This document shows positions 46,823-55,015 of a stretch of DNA of 64,000 nucleotides, one piece after another. Every line of letters starts with the position of its first letter. The first letter of the stretch is position 1. A model generated the notes under the pieces. That model made no database searches. It had not been told where the DNA came from and worked only from the letters and a program-made list of their open reading frames with translations. A program made the translations under genes and the position numbers. The DNA is from Pseudomonas sp. CC120222-01a (GTDB lineage Bacteria; Pseudomonadota; Gammaproteobacteria; Pseudomonadales; Pseudomonadaceae), in contig NZ_QEQQ01000001.1 in NCBI RefSeq assembly GCF_003097235.1, positions 1-64,000 on the forward strand, written 5' to 3'.

Positions 46823-46884
46823 GCCCGCACATGCGGGCCTCTAATTCCGGCGCCCTGCTCCCCCCGAGCAGGGCGCTTTTATTT
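46823..46884 (+). terminator. Two hairpins ending in a U-tract
   Basis: GCCCGCA/TGCGGGC (46823-46838) is followed by GCGCCCTGCTC/GAGCAGGGCGC (46850-46876) with a CCCCC loop and TTTTATTT. The second is a good intrinsic terminator for the MvaT-like gene. The first stem makes a small separate RNA or processed 3' end possible. Confidence 0.85.
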
Positions 46885-46965
46885 GCGCAAACGGTTCACT
46901 GCCGTATCATGGCCCCCTGTCTGTTTCGCTGGCACCTGGTTGCCGGCCCCGTCTCTGGAGTCCCC

Positions 46966-47493
46966 ATGAGCCTGCACGATCTGCAAACCCTGCCTGGCGT
47001 CACCGCACAGCCAGACGCCGCCACCGCCCAATTCGTCTTCAACCACACCATGCTGCGGGTCAAGGACATCGAGAAGTCGCTGGACTTCTACACCCGCGTG
47101 CTGGGCTTCCGCCTGGTCGACAAGCGCGACTTCCCTGAAGCGGCCTTCAGCCTGTACTTCCTGGCCCTGGTCGACCCGGCGCAAATCCCAGCCGACGACG
47201 CCGCGCGCCACCAGTGGATGAAGTCGATCCCGGGCGTGCTGGAGCTGACCCACAACCACGGCACCGAAAATGATGCCGAGTTCGCCTACCACAACGGCAA
47301 CACCGACCCACGCGGCTTTGGCCACATCTGCATCTCGGTGCCAGACGTGCGTGAGGCCTGCGCCCGCTTCGAAGCCCTCGACGTGCCGTTCCAGAAACGC
47401 CTGCAAGACGGCCGCATGAACCACCTGGCCTTCGTCAAGGACCCGGACGGTTACTGGGTGGAAGTGATCCAGCCAACCGAGCTGAAGGGCTGA
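46966..47493 (+). CDS. gloA: Lactoylglutathione lyase (glyoxalase I), long Zn type
   Basis: The 175-residue protein starts MSLHDLQTLPG; ATG 46966 has GGAG upstream. The glyoxalase I metal ligands are seen as H in FNHTMLRVKD, E in VLELTHNHG, H in GFGHICISV and E in YWVEVIQP. The length and the insert around DDAARHQWMKSIPG match the longer, Zn-dependent type found in Pseudomonas as well as in eukaryotes, rather than the short Ni-dependent type. It detoxifies methylglyoxal with glutathione. It is monocistronic. Confidence 0.92.
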   Translation: MSLHDLQTLPGVTAQPDAATAQFVFNHTMLRVKDIEKSLDFYTRVLGFRLVDKRDFPEAAFSLYFLALVDPAQIPADDAARHQWMKSIPGVLELTHNHGTENDAEFAYHNGNTDPRGFGHICISVPDVREACARFEALDVPFQKRLQDGRMNHLAFVKDPDGYWVEVIQPTELKG

Positions 47494-47590
47494 TCGCCGT
47501 CGGTTCGCGCTCGTCGGGCCGGGAACTCCTGGCCCCTTGCTGTGGTATATGAAGGTAACTGCTTCACATGCCACAGCGAGGTAAAGGACG

Positions 47591-47833
47591 ATGCAATCTC
47601 TTCACTGTGAATACCGCGACCACACCATCACCGCCAGCGTGATGCCCCACCCCGACTCCCCCCTGCCCTATGCCGCCGGTTGCCTGATCACCGATCCACA
47701 GGGGCACACCAGCAAGCGCCTGTCGATGCCAATGAAATTCTTCTCGGACCTTGAGAATGCCCAGCATGTGTCGCTCGCCCATGGCCGGGCATTGGTGGAC
47801 GAGCAACTGGACAAGGGGCACAAAACCTTCTGA
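47591..47833 (+). CDS. Conserved hypothetical protein
   Basis: The 80-residue protein starts MQSLHCEYRDHTITASVMPH, with a GAGG/AAAGGA RBS. It is soluble, has one cysteine and a central PYAAGCLITDPQGHTSKR segment, and has no membrane segment. I do not recognise a family. It ends just before a REP doublet. Confidence 0.7.
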   Translation: MQSLHCEYRDHTITASVMPHPDSPLPYAAGCLITDPQGHTSKRLSMPMKFFSDLENAQHVSLAHGRALVDEQLDKGHKTF

Positions 47834-47850
47834 ATGCCCGCGCGGACTTT

Positions 47851-47969
47851 GTGGGAGCGGCCTTGCGTCGCGAAAGGGCCGCAGAGCGGCCCCAAGATAT
47901 TAGCCTTGATGCATAAATCGCTGGGGCTGCCGCGCAGCCCATTCGCGACGCAAGGCCGCTCCCACAAAA
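47851..47969. repeat. REP doublet, long subtype
   Basis: Outer TGTGGGAGCGGCCTTGCGTC and its complement flank inner GGGCCGC/GCGGCCC-like stems. The doublet is about 119 bp and very similar to the one at 59045-59161. It lies between convergent genes. Confidence 0.82.
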
Positions 47970-47981
47970 GATCGGTGCGGA

Positions 47982-48803
47982 TCAGGCATCCCGTGCATAG
48001 GCTACCGCCGCTTCAACCTGTTCACGGCTGGGCCGTACCCCGGTGTACAGCACGAACTGCTCCAACGCCTGCAGGGCGATCACTTCCAGCCCGGTGATCA
48101 CCGGCTTGCCCAGCGCCTCGGCCCGCTGGATCAACGGCGTGCGCGCTGGCATCGCCACCACGTCGAACACCCGCTCGGCTGCCGCGATGGCGTTCTCGCT
48201 GAAGGCCAGCTCATCGGCCTCCGGCCCGCCAGCCATGCCGATCGGTGTCACGTTCACCAGCATCGGCGGGCACAGGTCACCCAGTTCAGCCACCCAGCGA
48301 TAACCGCAGACATCCGCCAACTGCCGCCCGGCCTGCTCGTTGCGGGCAACGATGATGCCTTCGCCGAAACCAGCATCGCGCAGGGCACTGGCCACGGCCT
48401 TGGCCATGCCGCCACTGCCGCGCAGGGCGAACGCGGTGGCAGGGTCGACCTGGTGCTCTTCGAGCAGTTGCCGTACGGCCAGGTAGTCGGTGTTGTAGGC
48501 CTTCAGATGGCCCGCGGTGTTGACCAAGGTATTGACCGACTCGATCGCCGCCGCCGACGGGTCGATTTCATCAACCAGCGCCATGCAAGCCTCCTTGTAC
48601 GGCATCGACACGCCACAACCGCGAATGCCTAGCGCGCGGATACCTGCGACCGCTGCCGGCAGGTCGTCGGTGCTCATGGCCTTGTAGTAGTAGTCGAGCC
48701 CAAGCTGCTGGTAGAGGTGATTATGAAAACGCACGCCGAAGGTGCCAGGCCGCCCGGCCAGGGAAATGCACAGCACGGTGCCTCTGCTGGGAGTTGTCGC
48801 CAT
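47982..48803 (-). CDS. Shikimate 5-dehydrogenase family protein
   Basis: The 273-residue protein starts MATTPSRGTVLCISLAG; ATG 48803 is preceded by AAGGAG. The N-terminal domain has the substrate site GCGVSMPYKEAC (catalytic lysine), SVNTLVNTAG and AYNTDYLA. The Rossmann domain has RGSGGMAKAVASAL for NAD(P). It is not the housekeeping aroE by appearance: its start and the CGVSMPYK motif fit the YdiB/AroE-like paralogues. A role with quinate/shikimate use is possible; quiC1 is 34 kb away. Confidence 0.87.
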   Translation of the reverse strand: MATTPSRGTVLCISLAGRPGTFGVRFHNHLYQQLGLDYYYKAMSTDDLPAAVAGIRALGIRGCGVSMPYKEACMALVDEIDPSAAAIESVNTLVNTAGHLKAYNTDYLAVRQLLEEHQVDPATAFALRGSGGMAKAVASALRDAGFGEGIIVARNEQAGRQLADVCGYRWVAELGDLCPPMLVNVTPIGMAGGPEADELAFSENAIAAAERVFDVVAMPARTPLIQRAEALGKPVITGLEVIALQALEQFVLYTGVRPSREQVEAAVAYARDA

Positions 48804-48964
48804 AACTTGCTCCTTTTTCATAACTGAATCGTTTGTGCAGCCTACCAGACGCAACCACTGGTCGCCCCTTACACAACATTTACCGTTCCCCTGCGCTCGG
48901 CTGACAGAGACCGGAGTCATAGTATTAAGGCCCCAAACGTGGGGTTACCTTGCGAGGAAGTCTC

Positions 48965-49306
48965 ATGAACCGTCATCTCCCTGGAATCGCCCTGCTGGTC
49001 GGTGCCCTGGCCATCAGCGGGCAAGCCTCTGCCCATGGTGGCGGCGGCCATGGCTGGTATGGCCCAGGCCCGCTGCTCGGCGCTGCCGTGGTCGGGGCCG
49101 TGGTCGGGGCGACGGTGTATGGCGGCCACGACCGTACCGTTTACGTGCAACAGCAGCCCGTCTACTACGGGCCGCCGCCGGTGTATGTGCAGGCGCCGCC
49201 ACAGCCTGTCTACTACCAGCCGTACTACGCACCGGCACCGCCACCACCGGCGTACCGCCCGTACTATGGCCCGCCACCGGTGTATTACGGCCCGCCACGC
49301 TGGTGA
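48965..49306 (+). CDS. Secreted proline/tyrosine-rich protein
   Basis: The 113-residue protein has a signal peptide (MNRHLPGIALLVGALAISG, cut after QASA), then HGGGGHGW, a short glycine/alanine/valine stretch (GAAVVGAVVGATVYGG) and a tail of PVYY, PPPVYY and YYGPP repeats. The tail can form a flexible polyproline/tyrosine chain in the periplasm or outer membrane. The family is not characterised. AGGAAG precedes the ATG. Confidence 0.78.
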   Translation: MNRHLPGIALLVGALAISGQASAHGGGGHGWYGPGPLLGAAVVGAVVGATVYGGHDRTVYVQQQPVYYGPPPVYVQAPPQPVYYQPYYAPAPPPPAYRPYYGPPPVYYGPPRW

Positions 49307-49400
49307 CCGTTGATAAAACTGATGAGCACTATTGAGCGTGTTGATTTCAAACACAGTCGGCTGCTGCGTAAGGTAGGGCCATGTTTCACAGGAGGTCCCC

Positions 49401-49583
49401 ATGGCCACTATTCAGATCATGTCAGTTGTCGGCACTGCCGTCCCTTCCACCCTGCGTGAACAAGGCCTGCTGGCCTGCTGGTACCTGGTAAGCAATGGCG
49501 AGGCCGTCAGCGGCCCGCTGGCGACCCGCGCCTCGGCCCAGGCCCTGGCTGAACAGCTCCAGGCCGATTGCCTGATCGCTTGA
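49401..49583 (+). CDS. Small conserved hypothetical protein
   Basis: The 60-residue protein starts MATIQIMSVVGTAVPSTLRE after a strong RBS (AGGAGG). It is soluble, with a central WYLVSNGEAVSGPLATRASA segment. A good intrinsic terminator follows at 49620, which supports it as a real gene. I recognise no family. Confidence 0.75.
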   Translation: MATIQIMSVVGTAVPSTLREQGLLACWYLVSNGEAVSGPLATRASAQALAEQLQADCLIA

Positions 49584-49619
49584 CCGCATTTGTTGTGCGT
49601 TGCTCCCTACGCCTCTTCT

Positions 49620-49646
49620 GACCCGCCCGTTGGCGGGTCTTTTTTT
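49620..49646 (+). terminator. Intrinsic terminator
   Basis: An 8-bp stem GACCCGCC/GGCGGGTC with a 4-nt loop is followed by seven T. It terminates the 60-residue gene at 49401. Confidence 0.88.
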
Positions 49647-49825
49647 GCCTGGGTGAACCGACGAACGGAGGCAGAAAAACCGATACAGCATGAAGCTTTT
49701 TTCATTTCGTGAGGGTGGCTCAACGAGCAATCGACAGCACTTCGGCCATACTCCACAATGCATCGGTTTTTTGGGGGAAAACCCTTGCACAGCCAACGAC
49801 ATACCAACTTTTAGTGAGCCTCAAC

Positions 49826-50752
49826 GTGAAAACATCCCTGTCCATCCTCAGCCTGCTGCTGTTGCTCACAGGTACTGCGACCCTTCCGTCGACCGCTGCT
49901 GCACAACCCCCGGCCCAGGTCCAACGTGACCCCTCCAAGCTGCACCTGGCGTCTGGCAGCGCCCTGCTGATCGACCTGAACACCAACCAAGAACTGTATT
50001 CGAGCCACGCCGACCGCGTGGTGCCCATTGCCTCGGTGAGCAAACTGATGACGGCGATGGTGGTGCTCGATGCCAAGCAGCCCATGGATGAGATGCTCAC
50101 CATGACCATCGCCAACAACCCGGACATGAAAGGCGTGTATTCGCGCGTACGCCTGGGGAGCGAGCTGAACCGCCGGGAAACCCTGCTGATTACCCTGATG
50201 TCGTCGGAAAACCGTGCTGCCACTACCCTGGCCAACCATTACCCGGGTGGCTACCCGGCCTTCATCAAGGCGATGAACGCCAAGGCCCGCAGCCTGGGCA
50301 TGGCGCACACCCGCTATGTCGAACCGACCGGCCTGTCGACGCAGAACGTCTCCACCGCCCGTGACCTCGGCAAGCTGCTGATTGCGGCGCGCAAGTACCC
50401 GATGCTGAGCGAGCTGTCGACCACCCGCGAGAAGACTGTGGCCTTCCGCAAACCCAATTACACCTTGGGCTTCCGTAACACCGACCACCTGGTGAACAAG
50501 AGCAACTGGGACATCGCCCTGACCAAGACCGGCTTCACCAATGATGCCGGCCACTGCCTGGTGCTGCTGACCAAGATGGACAACCGCCCGGTGGCCATGG
50601 TGATTCTCGACGCCTTTGGCAAATACACCCACTTTGCCGACGCCACCCGCATGCGTCAGTGGCTGGAAACCGGTGCGACCAAGCCGGCACCGGCCGTGGC
50701 CATGCAGTACAAGACGGACAAACACGGCAAGGGGCGCCTGGCGTCGGAGTAA
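49826..50752 (+). CDS. pbpG: D-alanyl-D-alanine endopeptidase (PBP7/PbpG)
   Basis: The 308-residue protein begins at GTG 49826 ([17 protein letters not shown], signal peptide); the longer frame to 49709 would put non-signal residues first. Penicillin-binding motifs are SxxK as SVSK, SxN as SSEN and KTG as KTGFTN. The length and motif spacing match PbpG, a periplasmic endopeptidase that cuts cross-links in peptidoglycan. It is monocistronic. Confidence 0.9.
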   Translation: MKTSLSILSLLLLLTGTATLPSTAAAQPPAQVQRDPSKLHLASGSALLIDLNTNQELYSSHADRVVPIASVSKLMTAMVVLDAKQPMDEMLTMTIANNPDMKGVYSRVRLGSELNRRETLLITLMSSENRAATTLANHYPGGYPAFIKAMNAKARSLGMAHTRYVEPTGLSTQNVSTARDLGKLLIAARKYPMLSELSTTREKTVAFRKPNYTLGFRNTDHLVNKSNWDIALTKTGFTNDAGHCLVLLTKMDNRPVAMVILDAFGKYTHFADATRMRQWLETGATKPAPAVAMQYKTDKHGKGRLASE

Positions 50753-50818
50753 CCTGAGGCCAGTAGATTAACGTTGGGAGCGGGCTTGCCCGCCCCCGCA
50801 GATCGGCGCAGTCAGGGC

Positions 50819-51262
50819 TCAGGCCTGGGTGTTGACCACATTGCCGGCACTGCTGCCACCAGCATCCTGCAGCGCTTTGAGCAGTTGCGCGTTCGCCGTC
50901 ATGATCTGGCCACTGAGGGTGGCGATGCTGGCCTGCTTGGCAGTGATTGCTGTCATCTTGGCGCTGTCATCGCCCTTCTGCGCCATCAGTCTGGCCAGTT
51001 GCTTCTGCTCCTCCGCCATCTGCTGCTGCAGCTTCCTGATCATCTCGCGCAACTGCTTGATGTGCGCCGGCTCACTGCTTTCACTTTCGCTGCTGCCCTG
51101 AGCCCCACCCGCTGCCTGGGCCTTCTCGTCACCGCGCAGCTTCGAGGTGTCGACCTGCAGTATCGAAACGACCGCCTCGGTCTTTTCGCTGTCGCTTGCC
51201 TGAAGGGTGCTGGCCGCCTGGGCCGAAGCGCTGCTGATGCTGACTGCTGCGATGCCTACCAT
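50819..51262 (-). CDS. FlxA-like coiled-coil protein
   Basis: The 147-residue protein starts MVGIAAVSISSASAQAAST. The N-terminal half is low-complexity (S, E, A, Q). The middle, IKQLREMIRKLQQQMAEEQKQLARLM, is a strong coiled coil, and a further helix follows. The pattern matches the FlxA-like family, whose role is not settled (flagellar-regulon linked in E. coli). It is monocistronic; its start faces pvdA. Confidence 0.7.
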   Translation of the reverse strand: MVGIAAVSISSASAQAASTLQASDSEKTEAVVSILQVDTSKLRGDEKAQAAGGAQGSSESESSEPAHIKQLREMIRKLQQQMAEEQKQLARLMAQKGDDSAKMTAITAKQASIATLSGQIMTANAQLLKALQDAGGSSAGNVVNTQA

Positions 51263-51363
51263 GTCTTTCTCCCTGCCTTGCAAAGGTTCCTTGAGTTGAT
51301 CTGCGTATCGGCCGACCGGCGCAGACCTTTAGGCCCGCTCGGCCGCTGGCACGCGCCCAGGCA

Positions 51364-51387
51364 GTAAATTCCCCTTCCGCTGGCTCG
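51364..51387 (+). promoter_or_regulatory. Iron-starvation sigma (PvdS/PfrI) promoter of pvdA
   Basis: TAAAT at 51364-51368 and CGT at 51385-51387 are separated by exactly 16 bp, a perfect match to the TAAAT-N16/17-CGT box used by PvdS in P. aeruginosa and PfrI in P. putida. It lies about 75 bp upstream of the pvdA ATG. Expression under iron starvation follows from known family biology. Confidence 0.87.
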
Positions 51388-51462
51388 TTCCACCCAATGT
51401 ACAAGCGCAGGCGCCGGAGCCCCGGCATGCGCCCACATTCGACCCATTATGGAATCGCAGCC

Positions 51463-52797
51463 ATGAGCCAGTCTGCACACCCGGAAACTATCAAGGACCT
51501 GATCGGCGTGGGCTTCGGCCCGTCCAACCTGGCCCTGGCCATCGCCCTGGAAGAACTCGCCCAGAGCCAGGGCCACGCCCTCGATGCGCTGTTCATCGAC
51601 AAGCAGAAGGAATACCGCTGGCACGGCGAAACCCTGGCCACCCAGAGCGAACTGCAGATCTCGTTCCTCAAGGACCTGGTCTCGCTGCGCAACCCGACCA
51701 GCCCGTACAGCTTCGTCAACTACCTGCACCAGAAGCAGCGCCTGGCAGACTTCATCAACCTCGGCACCTTCTATCCCTGCCGCCTGGAGTACAACGACTA
51801 CCTGCGCTGGGCCGCCGAGCATTTCGCCACCCAGGCGGTGTACGGCGAAGAAGTGCTGCGCATCGAGCCTGAAGTGAAGGCAGGCCGCGTCGAGCACTTG
51901 CGCCTGGTCTCCCGTGATGGGCAAGGCCGGGAATTCAGCCGGCGCACGCGCTCAGTGGTGGTCGGCAGCGGTGGCACGCCAAAAATCCCCGAGAAGTTCG
52001 GCGCGTTCAAGGACGATCCCCGCGTTTTCCACCACTCCCAGTACCTGAGCAGCCTGAACAAGTTGCCGTGCGCCGCCGGCAAACCGATGCGCATCGCCGT
52101 GATCGGCTCGGGCCAGAGCGCCGCCGAGGCCTTCATCGACCTCAACGACAGCTACCCGTCGGTCAAGGTCGACATGGTGCTGCGCGGTTCCGCCCTGAAG
52201 CCGGCCGATGACAGCCCGTTCGTCAACGAGATCTTCTCCCCTGACTACACCGACCTGGTCTACAACGAGCCGGCCGACCAACGCGCCAAATTGCTCGGCG
52301 AGTACCACAACACCAACTACTCGGTGGTCGACCTCGACCTGATCGAGCGCATCTACGGCATCCTCTACCGGCAGAAGGTCGCCCACCAGTTCCGCCACAA
52401 CGTGCTGTGCCGCCGCCAGGTGGAAGCCGTGGTGGCCACCCGCGACGGCATCGAACTGACCCTGCGCGACCTGGCCACCGGCCAGCAGCAGACCCACCGC
52501 TACGACGCGGTGATCCTCGCCACCGGCTACGAACGCCGCTCGCACCGCGACCTGCTGGCACCGCTGGCCAACTACGTGGAAGACTTCAGCGTCGACCGCA
52601 ACTACCGGGTGCTGGCAAGCCCCGACCTACAGGCGTCGGTCTACCTGCAAGGCTTCTGCGAGAACAGCCATGGCCTCAGCGACACCTTGCTGTCGGTACT
52701 GCCCTCCCGTGCCGCGGAGATCGGCCAGGCGCTGTACCACGACCTGGCTTGCCAGCAGGGTATGGCACACCCCGCCGTGGCCCTGACCAGCGCCTGA
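51463..52797 (+). CDS. pvdA: L-ornithine N5-monooxygenase
   Basis: The 444-residue FAD/NADPH enzyme hydroxylates L-ornithine in pyoverdine biosynthesis. ATG 51463 gives MSQSAHPETIKDLIGVGFGPSN with the FAD-binding GxGPxN. The NADPH-binding IGSGQSAAE is at about 210, and ILATGYERR is the late FAD motif. The perfect iron-sigma promoter upstream shows its regulation. It stands alone from the pyoverdine NRPS genes but is followed by the fpv operon in the same direction. Confidence 0.93.
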   Translation: MSQSAHPETIKDLIGVGFGPSNLALAIALEELAQSQGHALDALFIDKQKEYRWHGETLATQSELQISFLKDLVSLRNPTSPYSFVNYLHQKQRLADFINLGTFYPCRLEYNDYLRWAAEHFATQAVYGEEVLRIEPEVKAGRVEHLRLVSRDGQGREFSRRTRSVVVGSGGTPKIPEKFGAFKDDPRVFHHSQYLSSLNKLPCAAGKPMRIAVIGSGQSAAEAFIDLNDSYPSVKVDMVLRGSALKPADDSPFVNEIFSPDYTDLVYNEPADQRAKLLGEYHNTNYSVVDLDLIERIYGILYRQKVAHQFRHNVLCRRQVEAVVATRDGIELTLRDLATGQQQTHRYDAVILATGYERRSHRDLLAPLANYVEDFSVDRNYRVLASPDLQASVYLQGFCENSHGLSDTLLSVLPSRAAEIGQALYHDLACQQGMAHPAVALTSA

Positions 52798-52814
52798 TTC
52801 ACGCTGCACACCCA

Positions 52815-52853
52815 CCGACAGGGCGCCATGAGCGCCCTGTCGGCATTAATGCC
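52815..52853 (+). terminator. Strong hairpin after pvdA
   Basis: A perfect 12-bp stem CCGACAGGGCGC/GCGCCCTGTCGG around CATGA (52815-52843) starts 17 bp after the pvdA stop and is followed by the palindrome GGCATTAATGCC. There is no T-tract, so it may terminate or only protect the pvdA mRNA. Confidence 0.6.
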
Positions 52854-52885
52854 CCCTGAAACATTTGCTTGCACTTAATCCAGCA

Positions 52886-52904
52886 GGATTTTCATTCTCA
52901 TTCG
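52886..52904. promoter_or_regulatory. Candidate Fur box upstream of fpvG
   Basis: GGATTTTCATTCTCATTCG (reverse strand contains TGAGAATGAAAATC) partly matches the Fur consensus of adjacent NATWAT units. It lies about 65 bp before fpvG, and no TAAAT-N16-CGT box is seen there. Iron control by Fur is therefore plausible, but the match is imperfect. Confidence 0.4.
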
Positions 52905-52968
52905 TCCTTTCTAGAGCAGCCCCCTTTGGTTGGGCCTGTGCTCGCCCACCTTTTCAGAAGACGGACCG

Positions 52969-54162
52969 ATGGCCAAATCCCCGAAAAAATCCAAGTCCAA
53001 GCTGTGGTTCCTGGTCCACAGCTGGCTCGCCCTGCCGATCTGGTTCTTCGTGCTGATCGTCTGCTTCACCGGCATGCTGGCCGTGGTCAGCCAGGAGATC
53101 GTCTGGCTGGCCAACCCCGACGTACGTGCCAGCAAGCCCGACGACAACGCCGAACGCCTGAGCTTCCAGCAAGTGCTCGATGCCCTGCGCAAGGCCGAAC
53201 CGGACATGGCCGTCAATTCGCTCAGCCAGCCAGACGGCTCGCACTTCGCGCTCATGGCACGGGTGACCTACGCCGATGGCGCAAGCCCGATGCTCTACGT
53301 CAACCCGTATACCGGGGCCATCCAGGGCAAGATGCCTGACTTCAACTTTGAAGCCTTTACCCGCGCCCTGCATGGCTGGTGGCTGGTGCCGTTCACCAAT
53401 GGCTTCAGCTGGGGCTGGTACATGGTGTCGCTGCTCGGCCTGCCGATGCTGGCGTCGCTGGTCACCGGCCTGGTGGTCTACAAGAAGTTCTGGAAAGGCT
53501 TCTTCAAACCGGTACGCACCGGCCATGGCGCGCGCATCTTCTGGGGTGACCTGCACCGCCTGGCCGGGGTCTGGTCGATCTGGTTCATCGCGGTCATTTC
53601 CATCACCAGCATCTGGTTCCTGACCCGGGCGATCCTCTTCGACAATCAGATCACCATTTCCAGCGAGCCGATCGTCCCGGTGATCGCGCGTGAGCAAGTG
53701 CCGCAGACCGCCGATGGCAGCCCGGCACCGCGTATCGACGTAGACGAGGCCGCACGTATCGCCGGTTTGGCCATCCCGAGCCTGGACATCACCTCCGTCT
53801 CGCTGCCGGCCACCGCCTACAGCCACATCGAAATGGGCGGGCGTGGCTGGTACCCGCTGATGTTCCAGAGCGCGTCGGTCAACCCCTATACCCGCCAGGT
53901 CGACAGCCAGTTCCTGCTCAGCGACCGTTCGGCCCTGGAGTTCTTCACCGAATCCATGCGCCCGCTGCACACCGGCGACTTCGGTGGCCTGCCGATCAAG
54001 CTGGTGTGGTTCTTCTTCGGCCTGGTCCTGACCCTGATGGTGTTCAGCGGCCTGCTCATCTGGACCAAACGCACCGCCCAGGCCACCGCCGCGGCGCTCA
54101 AGCGCAGTGAGCGCGCACCGCGCAACACAAGCCGCGAAACCACCCTGGAGGTCCGCCCATGA
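52969..54162 (+). CDS. fpvG: PepSY-TM ferripyoverdine reductase
   Basis: The 397-residue inner-membrane protein starts MAKSPKKSKSKLWF. Four membrane helices are visible: about 12-36 (FLVHSWLALPIWFFVLIVCF), 145-170, 190-215 and 350-372. Large periplasmic PepSY-type parts lie between, and conserved histidines (LVHSWL, ALHGWW, LHRLAG) may bind haem. In P. aeruginosa, FpvG reduces Fe(III)-pyoverdine in the periplasm after import, releasing iron without breaking the siderophore. The operon order fpvG-H-J-K-C-D-E-F is conserved here. Confidence 0.88.
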   Translation: MAKSPKKSKSKLWFLVHSWLALPIWFFVLIVCFTGMLAVVSQEIVWLANPDVRASKPDDNAERLSFQQVLDALRKAEPDMAVNSLSQPDGSHFALMARVTYADGASPMLYVNPYTGAIQGKMPDFNFEAFTRALHGWWLVPFTNGFSWGWYMVSLLGLPMLASLVTGLVVYKKFWKGFFKPVRTGHGARIFWGDLHRLAGVWSIWFIAVISITSIWFLTRAILFDNQITISSEPIVPVIAREQVPQTADGSPAPRIDVDEAARIAGLAIPSLDITSVSLPATAYSHIEMGGRGWYPLMFQSASVNPYTRQVDSQFLLSDRSALEFFTESMRPLHTGDFGGLPIKLVWFFFGLVLTLMVFSGLLIWTKRTAQATAAALKRSERAPRNTSRETTLEVRP

Positions 54163-54698
54163 GCCAGGCCCAAACCCTGCCCGCCCACCCACTCAAGCAA
54201 TGGTGGCTGAAGTGGCGCTTCCACCTGAACATCCTGTTGATCCTCATTCCCCTGGGCTTCATGCCCAAGTACTTCGCCGACGTCAGGCTGTTCCGCGGCG
54301 ATGCCGGGCTCGGTGCCAACCCGATCAGCGACATTCAGGTCGGCCCCTACCGCCTCGACCTCGCCGAACTGCGCAACGAGGCCCCACGCGCCGATGGCCC
54401 CGCCGGCCATTTCAAGCTGTTCAACGCCGCGCTGTGCAAGGCCTGCGTGAATGAGGTCAAGGCGGTCTACCTGCGCATCGGCAAGCCGCGCAGCCTGCGC
54501 ACCGCCGGCACCATTTTCTTCGGTGCGCCGTACCGCATGGTCACCAACCTGCCCATACCTCCGCGCACCCCCGCCGATGCGCAGATCTGGATCACCCTCG
54601 AAGGCTGGGACGGCCGCCTGCACCAGGCCTCCGTCCCGCTGGCCAAGGCTTCGCCAGCCACCGTGGCCTGGCTCGAAAAACAAGGAGGCAAACCATGA
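54159..54698 (+). CDS. fpvH: Pyoverdine-iron release partner FpvH
   Basis: The 179-residue protein has one N-terminal helix (about 21-39, FHLNILLILIPLGFMPKYF) and a mainly periplasmic part with CKAC at about 92-95. ATG overlaps the fpvG stop by 4 bp (ATGA), so it is translationally coupled. In P. aeruginosa FpvH acts with FpvG, FpvJ and FpvK to reduce ferripyoverdine. The assignment rests on position and size rather than on a strong motif. Confidence 0.8.
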   Translation: MSQAQTLPAHPLKQWWLKWRFHLNILLILIPLGFMPKYFADVRLFRGDAGLGANPISDIQVGPYRLDLAELRNEAPRADGPAGHFKLFNAALCKACVNEVKAVYLRIGKPRSLRTAGTIFFGAPYRMVTNLPIPPRTPADAQIWITLEGWDGRLHQASVPLAKASPATVAWLEKQGGKP

Positions 54699-55015
54699 AA
54701 CAGCTGATGCGCAAACTCGCCCTGCCCTTGCTGGTACTGGCCGCAGGCCCGGCCCTGGCCCACAACCCGATGTGCGAGTGCGAGGAAGTGGCCGGTGGCC
54801 AGGTGAAGTGCACCGGCGGCTTTTCCGATGGTAGCGGCGCGCCAGGGGTGACCCTCGACGTGATCGGCTACGACGAACAGGTACTGGTCGGCGGCAAGCT
54901 CGGTGACGACTCGAGCCTGACCTTCAAACGCCCCGACGGCGAGTTCTACGTGCTGTTCGACGCAGGCCCGGGCCATGTCGTGGAAGTCGACCACGCCGAC
55001 ATCGCGCAGCCATGA
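54695..55015 (+). CDS. fpvJ: Pyoverdine-iron release partner FpvJ
   Basis: The 106-residue protein has a signal peptide (MKQLMRKLALPLLVLAAGPALA). The mature start HNPMCECEEVAGGQVKC is rich in cysteine (3 Cys within about 15 residues) and could take part in metal or redox chemistry. ATG overlaps the fpvH stop by 4 bp. It is a periplasmic partner of FpvG in P. aeruginosa. Confidence 0.8.
   Translation: MKQLMRKLALPLLVLAAGPALAHNPMCECEEVAGGQVKCTGGFSDGSGAPGVTLDVIGYDEQVLVGGKLGDDSSLTFKRPDGEFYVLFDAGPGHVVEVDHADIAQP

Noticed and set aside
47851..47969. REP doublets read as ncRNA or CRISPR
   Set aside because: Each is a single inverted pair with a REP core, not spaced direct repeats; there is no array or cas gene.
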